Positions 26,251-33,873 are shown, counted from the first letter of the stretch. The stretch: 35,253 nucleotides of DNA from Rickettsiales bacterium (GCA_031266615.1 JAISAR010000002.1:1-35253), one strand, 5' to 3'. The notes: generated by a model not told the origin, from the sequence alone. A program made the numbers and translations.

Positions 26251-29200
26251 TTATCCATTGCCACTTTGTTTCATTAATGCAGCCACCTGATATGACAAGC
26301 CTACTCTTGTGTTTTTGTTTTTAATATTTTCTTGTATTTGTTGCTGCTCTTTGTTACCTGACAGATACATTCCCATTAGTGTTAATTGCTCTCTTACAGC
26401 ATCTATAGAGAGAGCTTTAGAGAATTCTTTCATATTTAAAACATCTTTATCTTTATTGTTTACACGCGCCAATGCGTTGTTTGCTGCTCCCGGTGGAGGT
26501 GGTGCTGGGGGTAGTTGGTTGATGTTGGGTTCTACGTGTAGTGCCTCAAATCCTACTTGTGGGTAGTGTGGAGCTCCTGGATACTGTACTCCTAGTATTC
26601 CTGGTGGCGGTGGGGGTACTGCTGGTGGATTATAGTTCCCTCCTCCTCCTACTTGCGCTGGTGGAAATGGTGGGTATCCTACTCCTCCTGCTGGCGGTGG
26701 TTGTATGTTATTTGGATGTACTACCTGTACAGGTTGGTTTCCTACTGCTGCTGGTGGTGGTTGATATGGTGGTGCTGCTGGTGGTGCATATGTTCGCGGT
26801 GGCTGTAGATTATTGTTCACTCCTCCTGCTGGTGGTGGTACTACATATGCTGGTGTTACTACTGGTGGTGCATATGTTTGCGGTGGCTGTAGATTATTGT
26901 TCACTCCTCCTGCTGGTGCTGCTGCTGGTGGTGCTGGTGGCGGTGGTGTTACTTGTGTGCCTCTATCTACCAAATTTCCCTGATTTATTGGTATTGGGTT
27001 TAATATTGGTGATGCTGGTTGTGTAGACACAGATCGTGGCGGTGTATTTACTGTTGGTGGTGCTGGTGGTGGTGGATTATTGTTCCCTCCTACTACTCCT
27101 GCTGGTAGCGGTGGTGCTGCATGTGATGGTGGAGGTGGTACTAATACATATGGTGGTGGTGGTGCTGGTGATGGTGGTGGTGCTGGTGTTACTACTTGTG
27201 GTGGATTATTGTTCTCTATTTCTACTGCTTTTCTTAGTGGTTGCTGGATTAATGGAGTATTTACTAGTGCACTCTTTTGAGAGACATATTGCTCAGCAGA
27301 TGGGGGAGCTGACTGGGAGCGAACTATTTGCTCAAATTGGAAATCAGATAGAGATTGAACTTGAACTTGAGCTTGAGCTTGAGCTTTAGGTTTAGGTTTA
27401 GTTGTAACTTTTTTTCTTGTAGGTGAGGAATTCCTGAGACTTAGAGCAAAAGCATTGGCATCGTGTGTTTGATTCCCTCCTGATTCATAAAATTGTCCAG
27501 CGGGAGTTCGATTTTTCAACTGATTATCAAATCTTACTAGGTTACCTCCTAGTACGTCTCCTCCTATGTTTCCTTTCTCTGGAGTGTATTTTGGATCATG
27601 TATTGATTTATATAGAGGTGTCTTTGATACTGTCTTTGGTGGTTCCTTTGGTGGTTCCTTTGGTGCTGCATTTAGTCTCATCTTTTGAGTGTATGATATG
27701 TTGTACATACGGGTTGAGTTCTTTGGTGGCACACTACTACTCCGGTTTGGTGGCATATTAGTACTCCCTGATAATTGTTGAACTGGTTGAGCTTGAGGTA
27801 GTTGAGTTAATACATTACTGCTAACTACAGGTGGAGATGGGCTGGGAATTGGACTGTACTTATACACATAAGTGGGAATTGGATTGTACAGATGCACAGG
27901 TGTATTAAGTGAAGGCGTACCCATAGATTCAGGACTTGTACTTCTCGAATTAATGAAAGGTGGCAACATTAGATTTCGCTTGCTTGGATTTTGCCTTAGA
28001 AAATGTTCTTCAAAACCAGGACTTATAAGCCTAGGTGAGAAAGGCTTTTCAGGTAAACTATTAAAGAAAGAGTATTGTTTCTCTATAGGTAAATCTTGAA
28101 AGGAAGAGTATTGTTTATCTAGAGGTAAAGCTTGAAAGGCAGAGTATTGTTTATCTGTTAGAGATGTATCTTGGGCTCTAGATGGAACTGGACTTGGACT
28201 TGAGGGTGGGCTTTCAGGTATCGGTATAAGGTTATTTTTTTTCATATACTTCTCTCTTGCGTCTTGCGCATTCTCACTATATTTATTTCCAAGTAGCGTA
28301 CTTATCTGAATTTGTGGACGATACCTTCGCATTAGAGCACGTTCTCCATCAATCGTATGAGGATTTAGTCCCACCCTATTTCCAAACACAATGTTCGCAT
28401 CTTCAAGATTTTTTCGTAGATAGTGCAATTTAGGAAAATCATTTTGAGGATCGCGTAAATTATTAGATATATTCTCTAGCTGCGCATAATACGAGTTAGA
28501 AGAATTTACACTCAAATAAGGCTTAGAACCCAGATTAATATTATTAGGAGGTACGCTCGCAGCTTTTCTCATGCGTTCCTTCCAGGTAGTCAATAAAATA
28601 GGTGCCTCTGAATTTGGCTCAATAGTTGGCGAAAAATGACGTGTAACAATTGGACGATTATTTTGCTGTTGTTTTGTACTAGAAGATTTATTGAACAAAT
28701 TAGATATTTTACCAGATACACCACTAAATATATTAAAACCACTCTTAGCTTGTACAGCTTTAGGTTCTGGAGGTGAAAATTGTGATGGTGAATTTACATC
28801 AAAATGATCAAACGAAGATGGAGTATGTGACGGGGGTGGAGATACAGACCCAAAATCACTAGACGTAGTTGAATTAGATTGTTGTGGAGGTGGTGGTGGA
28901 TGTGACGGTGGAGGGGGTAAAATTACTGTTCCTGCCCCTGAAAATGGTAGTGTTGGATTTGGGAATGGAGATTCAGGTTCTATTGTTGAATTTATGGATT
29001 CAGACAATTGATTATAAAGCTCATTTGCATCTTCAGATTCAGGTCTAGGTGGATGTAGATGAGTATCAGTAGGAAATACAAAATGAGATCCAGTTGCCTC
29101 ATGCCATGGAGTTTGAGTTGGAGGCGGTACAAGCGGAGGCGTGTTCCGGCTTCTAAAATTATTGAGCTCCTCAGGTGCGGTATTGAGCTCCTCAGGTGCG

Positions 29201-29301
29201 GTATATAGAGTGTGGGGTCTTAATAATGACCTGTGCCTTGCAGCCCAACTCTTTTGTACCCCCACAATATGTTTATCTTCATAAGATCCTCTACCGCTCA
29301 T
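26251..29301 (-). CDS. Giant proline-rich protein of unknown function
   Basis: 1016 residues from ATG at 29301; a longer frame from TTG at 29316 is possible. Most of it is low complexity. Many Ser/Pro segments fill the N-terminal half (for example LPPPPSHPPPPPQQS). Three 12-residue DKQYS.F..LP. units lie at 28048-28155. Residues roughly 690-950 are dense in polyproline runs separated by Ala, Gly, Asn and Val (NNNPPPPAPP, PPPAGG). Only the last 65 residues (EFSKALSIDAVREQLTLMGM onward) look like a folded helical domain, suggesting a virion-anchoring end. It lies between the large terminase and the ejection proteins. Polyproline tracts of this density occur in eukaryote-facing proteins such as bacterial actin nucleators, but no WH2 or acidic CA-type domain was recognised, so no function is assigned. 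Confidence 0.7.
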   Translation of the reverse strand: MSGRGSYEDKHIVGVQKSWAARHRSLLRPHTLYTAPEELNTAPEELNNFRSRNTPPLVPPPTQTPWHEATGSHFVFPTDTHLHPPRPESEDANELYNQLSESINSTIEPESPFPNPTLPFSGAGTVILPPPPSHPPPPPQQSNSTTSSDFGSVSPPPSHTPSSFDHFDVNSPSQFSPPEPKAVQAKSGFNIFSGVSGKISNLFNKSSSTKQQQNNRPIVTRHFSPTIEPNSEAPILLTTWKERMRKAASVPPNNINLGSKPYLSVNSSNSYYAQLENISNNLRDPQNDFPKLHYLRKNLEDANIVFGNRVGLNPHTIDGERALMRRYRPQIQISTLLGNKYSENAQDAREKYMKKNNLIPIPESPPSSPSPVPSRAQDTSLTDKQYSAFQALPLDKQYSSFQDLPIEKQYSFFNSLPEKPFSPRLISPGFEEHFLRQNPSKRNLMLPPFINSRSTSPESMGTPSLNTPVHLYNPIPTYVYKYSPIPSPSPPVVSSNVLTQLPQAQPVQQLSGSTNMPPNRSSSVPPKNSTRMYNISYTQKMRLNAAPKEPPKEPPKTVSKTPLYKSIHDPKYTPEKGNIGGDVLGGNLVRFDNQLKNRTPAGQFYESGGNQTHDANAFALSLRNSSPTRKKVTTKPKPKAQAQAQVQVQSLSDFQFEQIVRSQSAPPSAEQYVSQKSALVNTPLIQQPLRKAVEIENNNPPQVVTPAPPPSPAPPPPYVLVPPPPSHAAPPLPAGVVGGNNNPPPPAPPTVNTPPRSVSTQPASPILNPIPINQGNLVDRGTQVTPPPPAPPAAAPAGGVNNNLQPPQTYAPPVVTPAYVVPPPAGGVNNNLQPPRTYAPPAAPPYQPPPAAVGNQPVQVVHPNNIQPPPAGGVGYPPFPPAQVGGGGNYNPPAVPPPPPGILGVQYPGAPHYPQVGFEALHVEPNINQLPPAPPPPGAANNALARVNNKDKDVLNMKEFSKALSIDAVREQLTLMGMYLSGNKEQQQIQENIKNKNTRVGLSYQVAALMKQSGNG
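26621..27069 (+). repeat. Cluster of GCTGGTGG octamers and a 57-bp direct repeat
   Basis: The octamer GCTGGTGG, identical to the E. coli Chi sequence, occurs on the + strand at 26621, 26657, 26750, 26777, 26828, 26924, 26933 and 27062. Positions 26778-26834 and 26862-26918 are 57-bp direct repeats with one mismatch. The simplest cause is the repeated Pro-Pro-Ala codons (CCA CCA GC.) of the - strand gene. Confidence 0.85.
28048..28155. repeat. Three 36-bp tandem repeats in the proline-rich gene
   Basis: Three in-frame 36-bp units share the core AGAGTATTGTTT at 28069, 28105 and 28141. They encode DKQYSAFQALPL, DKQYSSFQDLPI and EKQYSFFNSLPE. Confidence 0.9.
29161..29202. repeat. Perfect 21-bp tandem repeat
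   Basis: Two identical 21-bp units, 29161-29181 and 29182-29202, lie near the 5' end of the proline-rich gene and encode a doubled TAPEELN segment. Perfect identity points to recent slippage or duplication. Confidence 0.95.
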
Positions 29302-29363
29302 TATTCCAGATCCCAAAAATCAGCAACCACATTACGCAATTATATTACTATATCATCTGTCAT

Positions 29364-30773
29364 TTATATACTAGCAATTACGTTGTAATCTTCTGGCATA
29401 ACTATATTATATAAATTACTAGTTGTATCCCAGAAAGGCTCGGAAATAGCTGCATATCTAAATCCATCTGCTGCATTCGAATGTATTGTATGTTTAGGTT
29501 TTAGGCTTTGAATACCTGTTTTGTTGTCTATTTCATATACATACTGCATTAAATGATCGATACCAGGTTCACATCTTGGGTGGAATTTAGCTATTTTTAA
29601 TAAATCTCTCGCTGCATCTATACCATCTCTAATTCCAGTTTTCACTTCTGAACCTTTTAATACTTGCGTGTGAAACCCTAAACGCTCGAAAGATTCTGCA
29701 ACGGAATACTCATCTTGAAAAGTATGATGATCTGCATCATGTGGTAGGAACATAGTGTCATACACATATGGCAATTTTTTTAACTCAGATGCGTAGTATT
29801 TTTTGTCATGTTCAGTCCCTTCTAGATAGTCAATAAAAGTTGGAGTTTTCCCACATACTTGGAAAAACCAAATGACAGTTTGATTTGTATGACCTAAATC
29901 CCATGCTGTATATACCAGTTTCGAGGTATCATAGCCATATTCTTCTTTGATGTTCTTACGTGTATATTTATTAATTACATCACCAAAAACACTTCCTACC
30001 AAATTACTTGCGTCAAAATTACATTCTAGTTCTTGTGAAAACATGGCTTGAGTCATAGTTTTCTTGGCATTTTCTATATATTCTTTTGTATATAATTCAG
30101 GATAGTCACTTGCTTTAATCATATATGATTCCCAGTGATTCCACTTTTCTCCATTTACAAGTTTACCTCCTCTGAATATTTTCCCTCCGCGTTCCCATAA
30201 CTCATAGAACTTATTCTTACCATTAGCAGTTCCTATAACAAGCATACTTTGACTTCCAACAGGTAATCCTGGTTCTAGCATTGGATAGATAATTGCATCA
30301 AACAAATGATCTGGCATATTGCCAGCTTCATCTAACACTATATGGGAGGGGTGATAGCCGCGCTTAAACTCCTGGTTTTCATATGAAAACAGGCAAAACT
30401 TTCTAATATCTTTATTATAGTTATCATCTTTTCCTACATTGATTTTGTATACATGTTCAAGTCCGTGGTAGCTCCATTTAGTTGGAGGCAGAACTTTTAG
30501 GAAATCGTTCATAGCAGTTTCAACGGTACTATGAGCTTGTTGTATTGTAGAACTGAACCATGCAACTTCTGGTGTTTTCCATATTGCTGTATTATTCGGT
30601 TTAGGAATTAGTAGCTTATAAAGACGAGATTGCACAGCCCCAATAGTTTTACCAGCACTACGAGCTGCTACAACAACAATATTGGGACACTTACTAGTAA
30701 ATAGAAACGATACTTTTCGTCGTACGTGTATTTTATGTAGTGTTCTCAAAGGAAATTTTTTAAAATCAAACAA
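29364..30773 (-). CDS. Terminase large subunit
   Basis: 469 residues. This is the ATPase-nuclease motor that packages DNA into the procapsid through the portal. Walker A-like AARSAGKT is at 36-43, Walker B HIVLDEA at 144-150, and the coupling motif GTANG at 181-185. The RNase H-like nuclease domain shows WDLG at 291-294 (first metal-binding Asp), PHDAD at 344-348 and the C-terminal HSNAADGFRYA. All expected catalytic positions are present. The start codon appears to be TTG at 30773; an in-frame stop lies a short way upstream and there is no ATG before the ATPase domain. No Shine-Dalgarno is visible, so translation may be leaderless or start at another non-ATG codon. It diverges from the gene at 30815. 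Confidence 0.92.
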   Translation of the reverse strand: MFDFKKFPLRTLHKIHVRRKVSFLFTSKCPNIVVVAARSAGKTIGAVQSRLYKLLIPKPNNTAIWKTPEVAWFSSTIQQAHSTVETAMNDFLKVLPPTKWSYHGLEHVYKINVGKDDNYNKDIRKFCLFSYENQEFKRGYHPSHIVLDEAGNMPDHLFDAIIYPMLEPGLPVGSQSMLVIGTANGKNKFYELWERGGKIFRGGKLVNGEKWNHWESYMIKASDYPELYTKEYIENAKKTMTQAMFSQELECNFDASNLVGSVFGDVINKYTRKNIKEEYGYDTSKLVYTAWDLGHTNQTVIWFFQVCGKTPTFIDYLEGTEHDKKYYASELKKLPYVYDTMFLPHDADHHTFQDEYSVAESFERLGFHTQVLKGSEVKTGIRDGIDAARDLLKIAKFHPRCEPGIDHLMQYVYEIDNKTGIQSLKPKHTIHSNAADGFRYAAISEPFWDTTSNLYNIVMPEDYNVIASI

Positions 30774-30787
30774 TATTGTTACGAATG

Positions 30788-30815
30788 ATAATAAAGAACA
30801 TGGAGATAATTACAA
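30788..30815 (-). promoter_or_regulatory. Candidate leftward promoter for the terminase gene
   Basis: On the - strand, TTGTAA (30815-30810) and TATTAT (30793-30788) are spaced 16 bases apart, within the 41-base gap and the start of the diverging gene. Transcription would begin about at the terminase start, consistent with the missing ribosome site. It is a weak match in an AT-rich region. Confidence 0.3.
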
Positions 30816-31183
30816 TGGAAAATGAAGGAAACATAAAAAAGCAATTAGAAGATTTTAAAAAACATATGGATCACCCAACTGGAACACTTGCTAACTACTC
30901 ATGTAATGCTCCTGAGTTACAACAATATTGGGTAGACAATCCACATTTATTAGCGATGTATCAAAAAGTAGGGGTTAATAAGGTTAGAGGAATGTATGAT
31001 TACGTTTATGAACTTGTAATGAAGAACGAAAAAATCAACTTCCCTGCAGCTTTTATAAAGCTTCTAGAAGAATATATGAGTCCACCTATTAACAAAACAG
31101 AAGATATTAAGGACATTAATATTAATTTTGTATCAGAAGGAGCAGAAGAGTCTGCTAATCCTGTACATATCTTTGATAGCTAG
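30815..31183 (+). CDS. Small protein, possible terminase small subunit
   Basis: 122 residues from ATG at 30815, chosen because GGAG lies 9 bases before it; an in-frame upstream start at 30776 has no such site. It is helical, with LLAMYQKVGVNKVRGMYDYV and a C-terminal TEDIKDININFVSEG. An ending of the 'I.I.FV..g' type after a helical body is common in small terminases of tailed phages, and the gene abuts the large subunit. But it is on the opposite strand, which is unusual for the pair, and I see no clear DNA-binding helix-turn-helix. The function is therefore tentative. Confidence 0.4.
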   Translation: MENEGNIKKQLEDFKKHMDHPTGTLANYSCNAPELQQYWVDNPHLLAMYQKVGVNKVRGMYDYVYELVMKNEKINFPAAFIKLLEEYMSPPINKTEDIKDININFVSEGAEESANPVHIFDS

Positions 31184-31320
31184 TACTTTGTACTTTCAAC
31201 TATTTTTTCATCTTCGTTTTTTACTTTAGTGTTGCTATCTAATGCAAGCCCAAATAAGATTAGTCCGCCTAACAAAGCGCTCCAAAGTAACAATCTTTTT
31301 TTCTCAATTTTGTATTTCAT
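31180..31320 (-). CDS. Tiny single-span membrane protein
   Basis: A 46-codon frame: basic start (MKYKIEKKR), one hydrophobic segment (LLLWSALLGGLILFGLAL, residues 10-27), then a polar tail. The charge pattern predicts one inner-membrane helix with the N-terminus inside. Its stop overlaps the stop of the convergent gene by a few bases. The ribosome site is weak. It could be a small phage membrane protein (spanin or exclusion type), but nothing specific identifies it. Confidence 0.45.
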   Translation of the reverse strand: MKYKIEKKRLLLWSALLGGLILFGLALDSNTKVKNEDEKIVESTKY

Positions 31321-31407
31321 AAGGTAATCTCACTAAAAAAGCTCTTTTTATTTTACTATTTAATATACTAAACTGCTCATACTAAATTCTCTTTGGAGTA
31401 TTTTAAA

Positions 31408-31932
31408 ATGCAAAATGGATCTCACAAAGAAGCTGATGAGTTACTAGAAGAAAAAAATGAATTATTAAAAGAAAATATAGGTGACGTTTCTCTAGAAAAT
31501 TTAAATGCACTTTACAGAAAATTAATTAGAATTAAACATAGAGCATTTCACCACTATTTAAATGCAACAGTTACAGAGAGCAAAAAAACATTAGAGCAAA
31601 TCCTTCTAATTAGAGATGATGAAGAGAAAAAACGACTTATAGCAGATATCAAGATTGCTTCACAAAATCTTCGTGAGATTAGCACGACTGATATAATGCC
31701 TCCAGGTGAGAAAGCATATGAATTGATTATGGAAAGCCTAAGATTAATCGGTGGGATTGAAGAAATTTTGAATTATGCTCATATAGATGCTGAACAAAGG
31801 CGACAATTAATTGATGAATTTTTTAAATTTGAGAAATACACTGAAAGGGTCGATAATTATGTTTCAAAATTTTCAGATACAGATAAAAAAAAAGAAAATA
31901 ATTTAAAAGATAAAAAAGATATTACGCCATAA
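31408..31932 (+). CDS. Helical protein of unknown function
   Basis: 174 residues from ATG at 31408, which has GGAG 9 bases upstream; that GGAG is part of an earlier in-frame TTG that I reject as start. The protein is almost wholly alpha-helical and charged: LEEKNELLKEN at the N-terminus, a central LYRKLIRIKHRAFHHYL, and a Lys-rich tail (KKKENNLKDKKD). It is preceded by an AT-rich stretch with a possible -10 box TATACT at 31364-31369. It converges with recT and shares the hairpin between them. No family is recognised. Confidence 0.6.
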   Translation: MQNGSHKEADELLEEKNELLKENIGDVSLENLNALYRKLIRIKHRAFHHYLNATVTESKKTLEQILLIRDDEEKKRLIADIKIASQNLREISTTDIMPPGEKAYELIMESLRLIGGIEEILNYAHIDAEQRRQLIDEFFKFEKYTERVDNYVSKFSDTDKKKENNLKDKKDITP

Positions 31933-31938
31933 ACTTAC

Positions 31939-31961
31939 AGAAGTGGATTTTCTCCACTTCT
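31939..31961. terminator. Hairpin between convergent genes, possible bidirectional terminator
   Basis: AGAAGTGGA (31939-31947) and TCCACTTCT (31953-31961) form a perfect 9-bp stem with a 5-base loop in the 39-base gap between convergent genes. The flanks are AT-rich, but no long T run follows on either strand, so termination efficiency is uncertain. Confidence 0.55.
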
Positions 31962-31971
31962 ATAAACGCTA

Positions 31972-32739
31972 TTACTCTATTGTAGTGCTTATTTCTGGTT
32001 TATTCTCAGTGCTATCATTTGGCTCAATAGGCTCGTATTCCCATTCTTCTTTCAAATCAACTTCAACAGGTAGGATTTTAGCTAAACGTTTAATTACTGT
32101 TTTCTTAGCCATTTCATCTGGATAGTTTTTCCAACAATCAGATACTTTGTATTTCGTTGCTTGCTGCTTGATAAATTCAATTTCATCATACCCCATGATT
32201 TCAATGAATTTTATGTCATTGTACCTAGCAATTGCATATACACATTTAAAAGTGTTGTCTTTATTGTTTCTTCTAGCGTCCAGAGACCTGATGTGATTAA
32301 TGAAAGGATCAGTTCCCTCACTGTAATCAAATTTATCATCTGAATACACACATGAAGCTGATATAAACACATGTGCTCTTGCTAATAGCATCACAATGCC
32401 CTTATAAGAGAGCTGGAGAGTACATCTTGGTTTGGGCTCACCACTATACCTATATGGGATTAAATGAACGTAGTCGAAGCCTATGGGCAATTTATAATGA
32501 GCAATTTTCAAGATAACATCTATAAACGATGTAAGTGAACACTCATTTAACTTTGGGTTGCTAATTAATGCCAAATGTACATTACCAATGAACGAATGAA
32601 GATCATATGTGTTCTTGAATAAGCTTAGCTCTTTAAGTTTAGTTTTAAATTGTTCGGATTTAACCCAATCCGAAGGGGTTTGTATAGTTGCTACTATTCT
32701 CTGTTTATCACTAGTAGCAGTCACTTCAATGTCATTCAT
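31972..32739 (-). CDS. recT: RecT-family single-strand annealing protein
   Basis: 255 residues from ATG at 32739; an upstream in-frame TTG is rejected because the AGGAG ribosome site lies between them. RecT proteins coat single-stranded DNA and anneal complementary strands in phage replication and recombination. The family pattern is visible: CSLTSFIDVILKIAHYKLPIG (the 'P.s.v.a...aa..gL..' block), then HLIPYRYSG, CTLQLSYKGIVMLLARA (the conserved 'q.gykGli.la.R' block), FDYSEGTDPFINH, then CVYAIARYND and the C-terminal PDEMAKKTVIKRLAKILP, the signature 'mA.KTv.rrl.k.lP'. No partner exonuclease gene was seen nearby. It is the last gene of the leftward operon that starts at 33551. Confidence 0.93.
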   Translation of the reverse strand: MNDIEVTATSDKQRIVATIQTPSDWVKSEQFKTKLKELSLFKNTYDLHSFIGNVHLALISNPKLNECSLTSFIDVILKIAHYKLPIGFDYVHLIPYRYSGEPKPRCTLQLSYKGIVMLLARAHVFISASCVYSDDKFDYSEGTDPFINHIRSLDARRNNKDNTFKCVYAIARYNDIKFIEIMGYDEIEFIKQQATKYKVSDCWKNYPDEMAKKTVIKRLAKILPVEVDLKEEWEYEPIEPNDSTENKPEISTTIE

Positions 32740-32775
32740 GATGATTATGTCTCCTTTTTTTCTTAACAACCTTAG

Positions 32776-32928
32776 CTAGATAAACATTATGCCTCCTTCT
32801 TTCTTATATGCCTTAAGAAACTCCTTATGTTTATCTATTAACTCTTCTGTTTCTTTTATGACTTTTGCAAGATTTTTCAACAAAGACTCCATATCTTTAC
32901 GTATTGTTGATGGTGTTATTTTAGCCAT
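32776..32928 (-). CDS. 50-residue helical protein
   Basis: A short frame with a good ribosome site (AGGAG, 32936-32940). Its ATG overlaps the end of the upstream gene by 8 bases, so translation is probably coupled. The sequence begins MAKITPSTIRKDMESLL and is a single Lys/Glu-rich amphipathic helix (KVIKETEELIDKHKEF). Conserved spacing and operon position argue that it is real. The function is unknown. Confidence 0.6.
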   Translation of the reverse strand: MAKITPSTIRKDMESLLKNLAKVIKETEELIDKHKEFLKAYKKEGGIMFI

Positions 32929-33178
32929 TACTTAACTCCTTTTTTCTTAATGCTTCAACCTCTGACTTCAGATAGTTTACTTCTCTAATTAAGAGGTCCA
33001 TCGAATTGTACATATATTTCATTATTTTTGAATGTTGTTCAATACATTCCATCTGCTCCATGTATTTGTAAAACTCTTGTTTTTCTTTCTCGGAAGGCTC
33101 TTCTACAGGCACAAATGCTGGATTATTATACCCAGTTCTACGCGCACACTCCTCCCATAAGTTTATAACTTTTGCCAT
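32921..33178 (-). CDS. 85-residue helical protein of unknown function
   Basis: It has a strong ribosome site (GGGAGG, 9-10 bases before ATG). The N-terminus is WEECARRTGYNNPAFVPVEE; the rest is a charged helix ending in a leucine-spaced coiled coil (LLIREVNYLKSEVEALRKKE). It may dimerise. It lies second in the operon leading to recT, suggesting an early role in DNA metabolism or control, but no DNA-binding motif was recognised. Confidence 0.6.
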   Translation of the reverse strand: MAKVINLWEECARRTGYNNPAFVPVEEPSEKEKQEFYKYMEQMECIEQHSKIMKYMYNSMDLLIREVNYLKSEVEALRKKELSNG

Positions 33179-33191
33179 ATTTCATACCTCC

Positions 33192-33551
33192 CTACTCAGA
33201 ATCTTGTTGAGAAGATATTACATAATTGCGGCATAAGTCGACTGTTGCTTTAAAATCTTTTTCTAATTGCTCAGAAATTTTACCAGCTATACGGAGTTGA
33301 GCAGATCTTATGTTGCCACTACTATGAAGTATCTTTTCACATTCATGATCTATCATGTCTGTAGTATCTTTTAAGTACTGTATAGTAGATTTGAAAGAGT
33401 CAAAAGCTTTCTCAAGAATCCTCTCAAGCTCTTTTATTGTTTGCTCTCTCTCTAATTTTCTATCAAGCTGTTCTGAGTAACTAGAGGTAGTTTGTTTTTT
33501 AGTTGCTTGTTCCTCTTTCTCTAAAGAGGGTGTTTGGTTTTGATTTTTCAT
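33192..33551 (-). CDS. 119-residue helical protein, first gene of the recT operon
   Basis: It begins after a near-consensus promoter and AGGAG (33561-33565, 9-base spacer), so both start and expression are well supported. The first 30 residues are polar and Gln/Thr/Lys-rich. The remainder is helical, with EQTIKELERILEKAFDSFKS and a C-terminal KISEQLEKDFKATVDLCRNY. Its position, directly downstream of the repeated operator region, makes it a candidate regulator, but no helix-turn-helix is evident. Unknown family. Confidence 0.65.
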   Translation of the reverse strand: MKNQNQTPSLEKEEQATKKQTTSSYSEQLDRKLEREQTIKELERILEKAFDSFKSTIQYLKDTTDMIDHECEKILHSSGNIRSAQLRIAGKISEQLEKDFKATVDLCRNYVISSQQDSE

Positions 33552-33583
33552 AAACCAAGTCTCCTAATGGTAAATTCTAAGCC

Positions 33584-33612
33584 AGTGTACACCAATTAAT
33601 TGATAGTGTCAA
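33584..33612 (-). promoter_or_regulatory. Strong sigma70-type promoter of the recT operon
   Basis: On the - strand, a perfect -35 TTGACA (33612-33607) and -10 TACACT (33589-33584; 4 of 6 with the conserved first TA and last T) are separated by exactly 17 bases. It lies 33 bases before the first ATG of the leftward operon. The -35 box overlaps the edge of the first control repeat. Confidence 0.75.
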
Positions 33613-33858
33613 GAAAAAAAAATACAGGCGAGTACTATGAGAATTTAGAAGAATTTACCATCTAAACTTGATTTAAACAGTACCCGCCAAGAAATCAGTA
33701 TATTTTAAATTAGTTCCAACATCTATAACTAATTGGTTATGTCAAGAAAAAATACAGGCGAGCACTATGGGAATTTAGAAACAATTAAAAGTCGTTCAAA
33801 CAATGATTTAAACAGTACCCGCCAAGAAGCAAGTGTATTTTAGATGAATTCCAAAGTC
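33593..33858. repeat. Two ~135-bp tandem control repeats with four operator-like half-sites
   Basis: Two diverged tandem copies share TGTCAAGAAAA (33607, 33740), AATACAGGCGAG.ACTATG.G (33621, 33751), AATTTAGAA and GATTTAAACAGTACCCGCC (33670, 33805). Each contains an inverted pair: GGCGAGTACT (33627-33636) with AGTACCCGCC (33679-33688), and GGCGAGCACT (33757-33766) with AGTACCCGCC (33814-33823). They fill the 387-base space between divergent promoters, the expected place for operators. Confidence 0.85.
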
Positions 33859-33873
33859 CATGAAAAAATAATA

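Noticed and set aside
26309..27389. Several long rightward open frames rich in Leu/Val/Gly opposite the proline-rich gene
   Set aside because: They are mirror images of the polyproline codons (GGT/GGA on the other strand). They have low-complexity sequence, no ribosome sites and no family resemblance.
33627..33688. GGCGAGTACT ... AGTACCCGCC as an RNA stem-loop or structured RNA
   Set aside because: The loop would be over 40 bases and the second repeat carries an extra mismatch rather than a compensating change, so paired operator half-sites explain it better.
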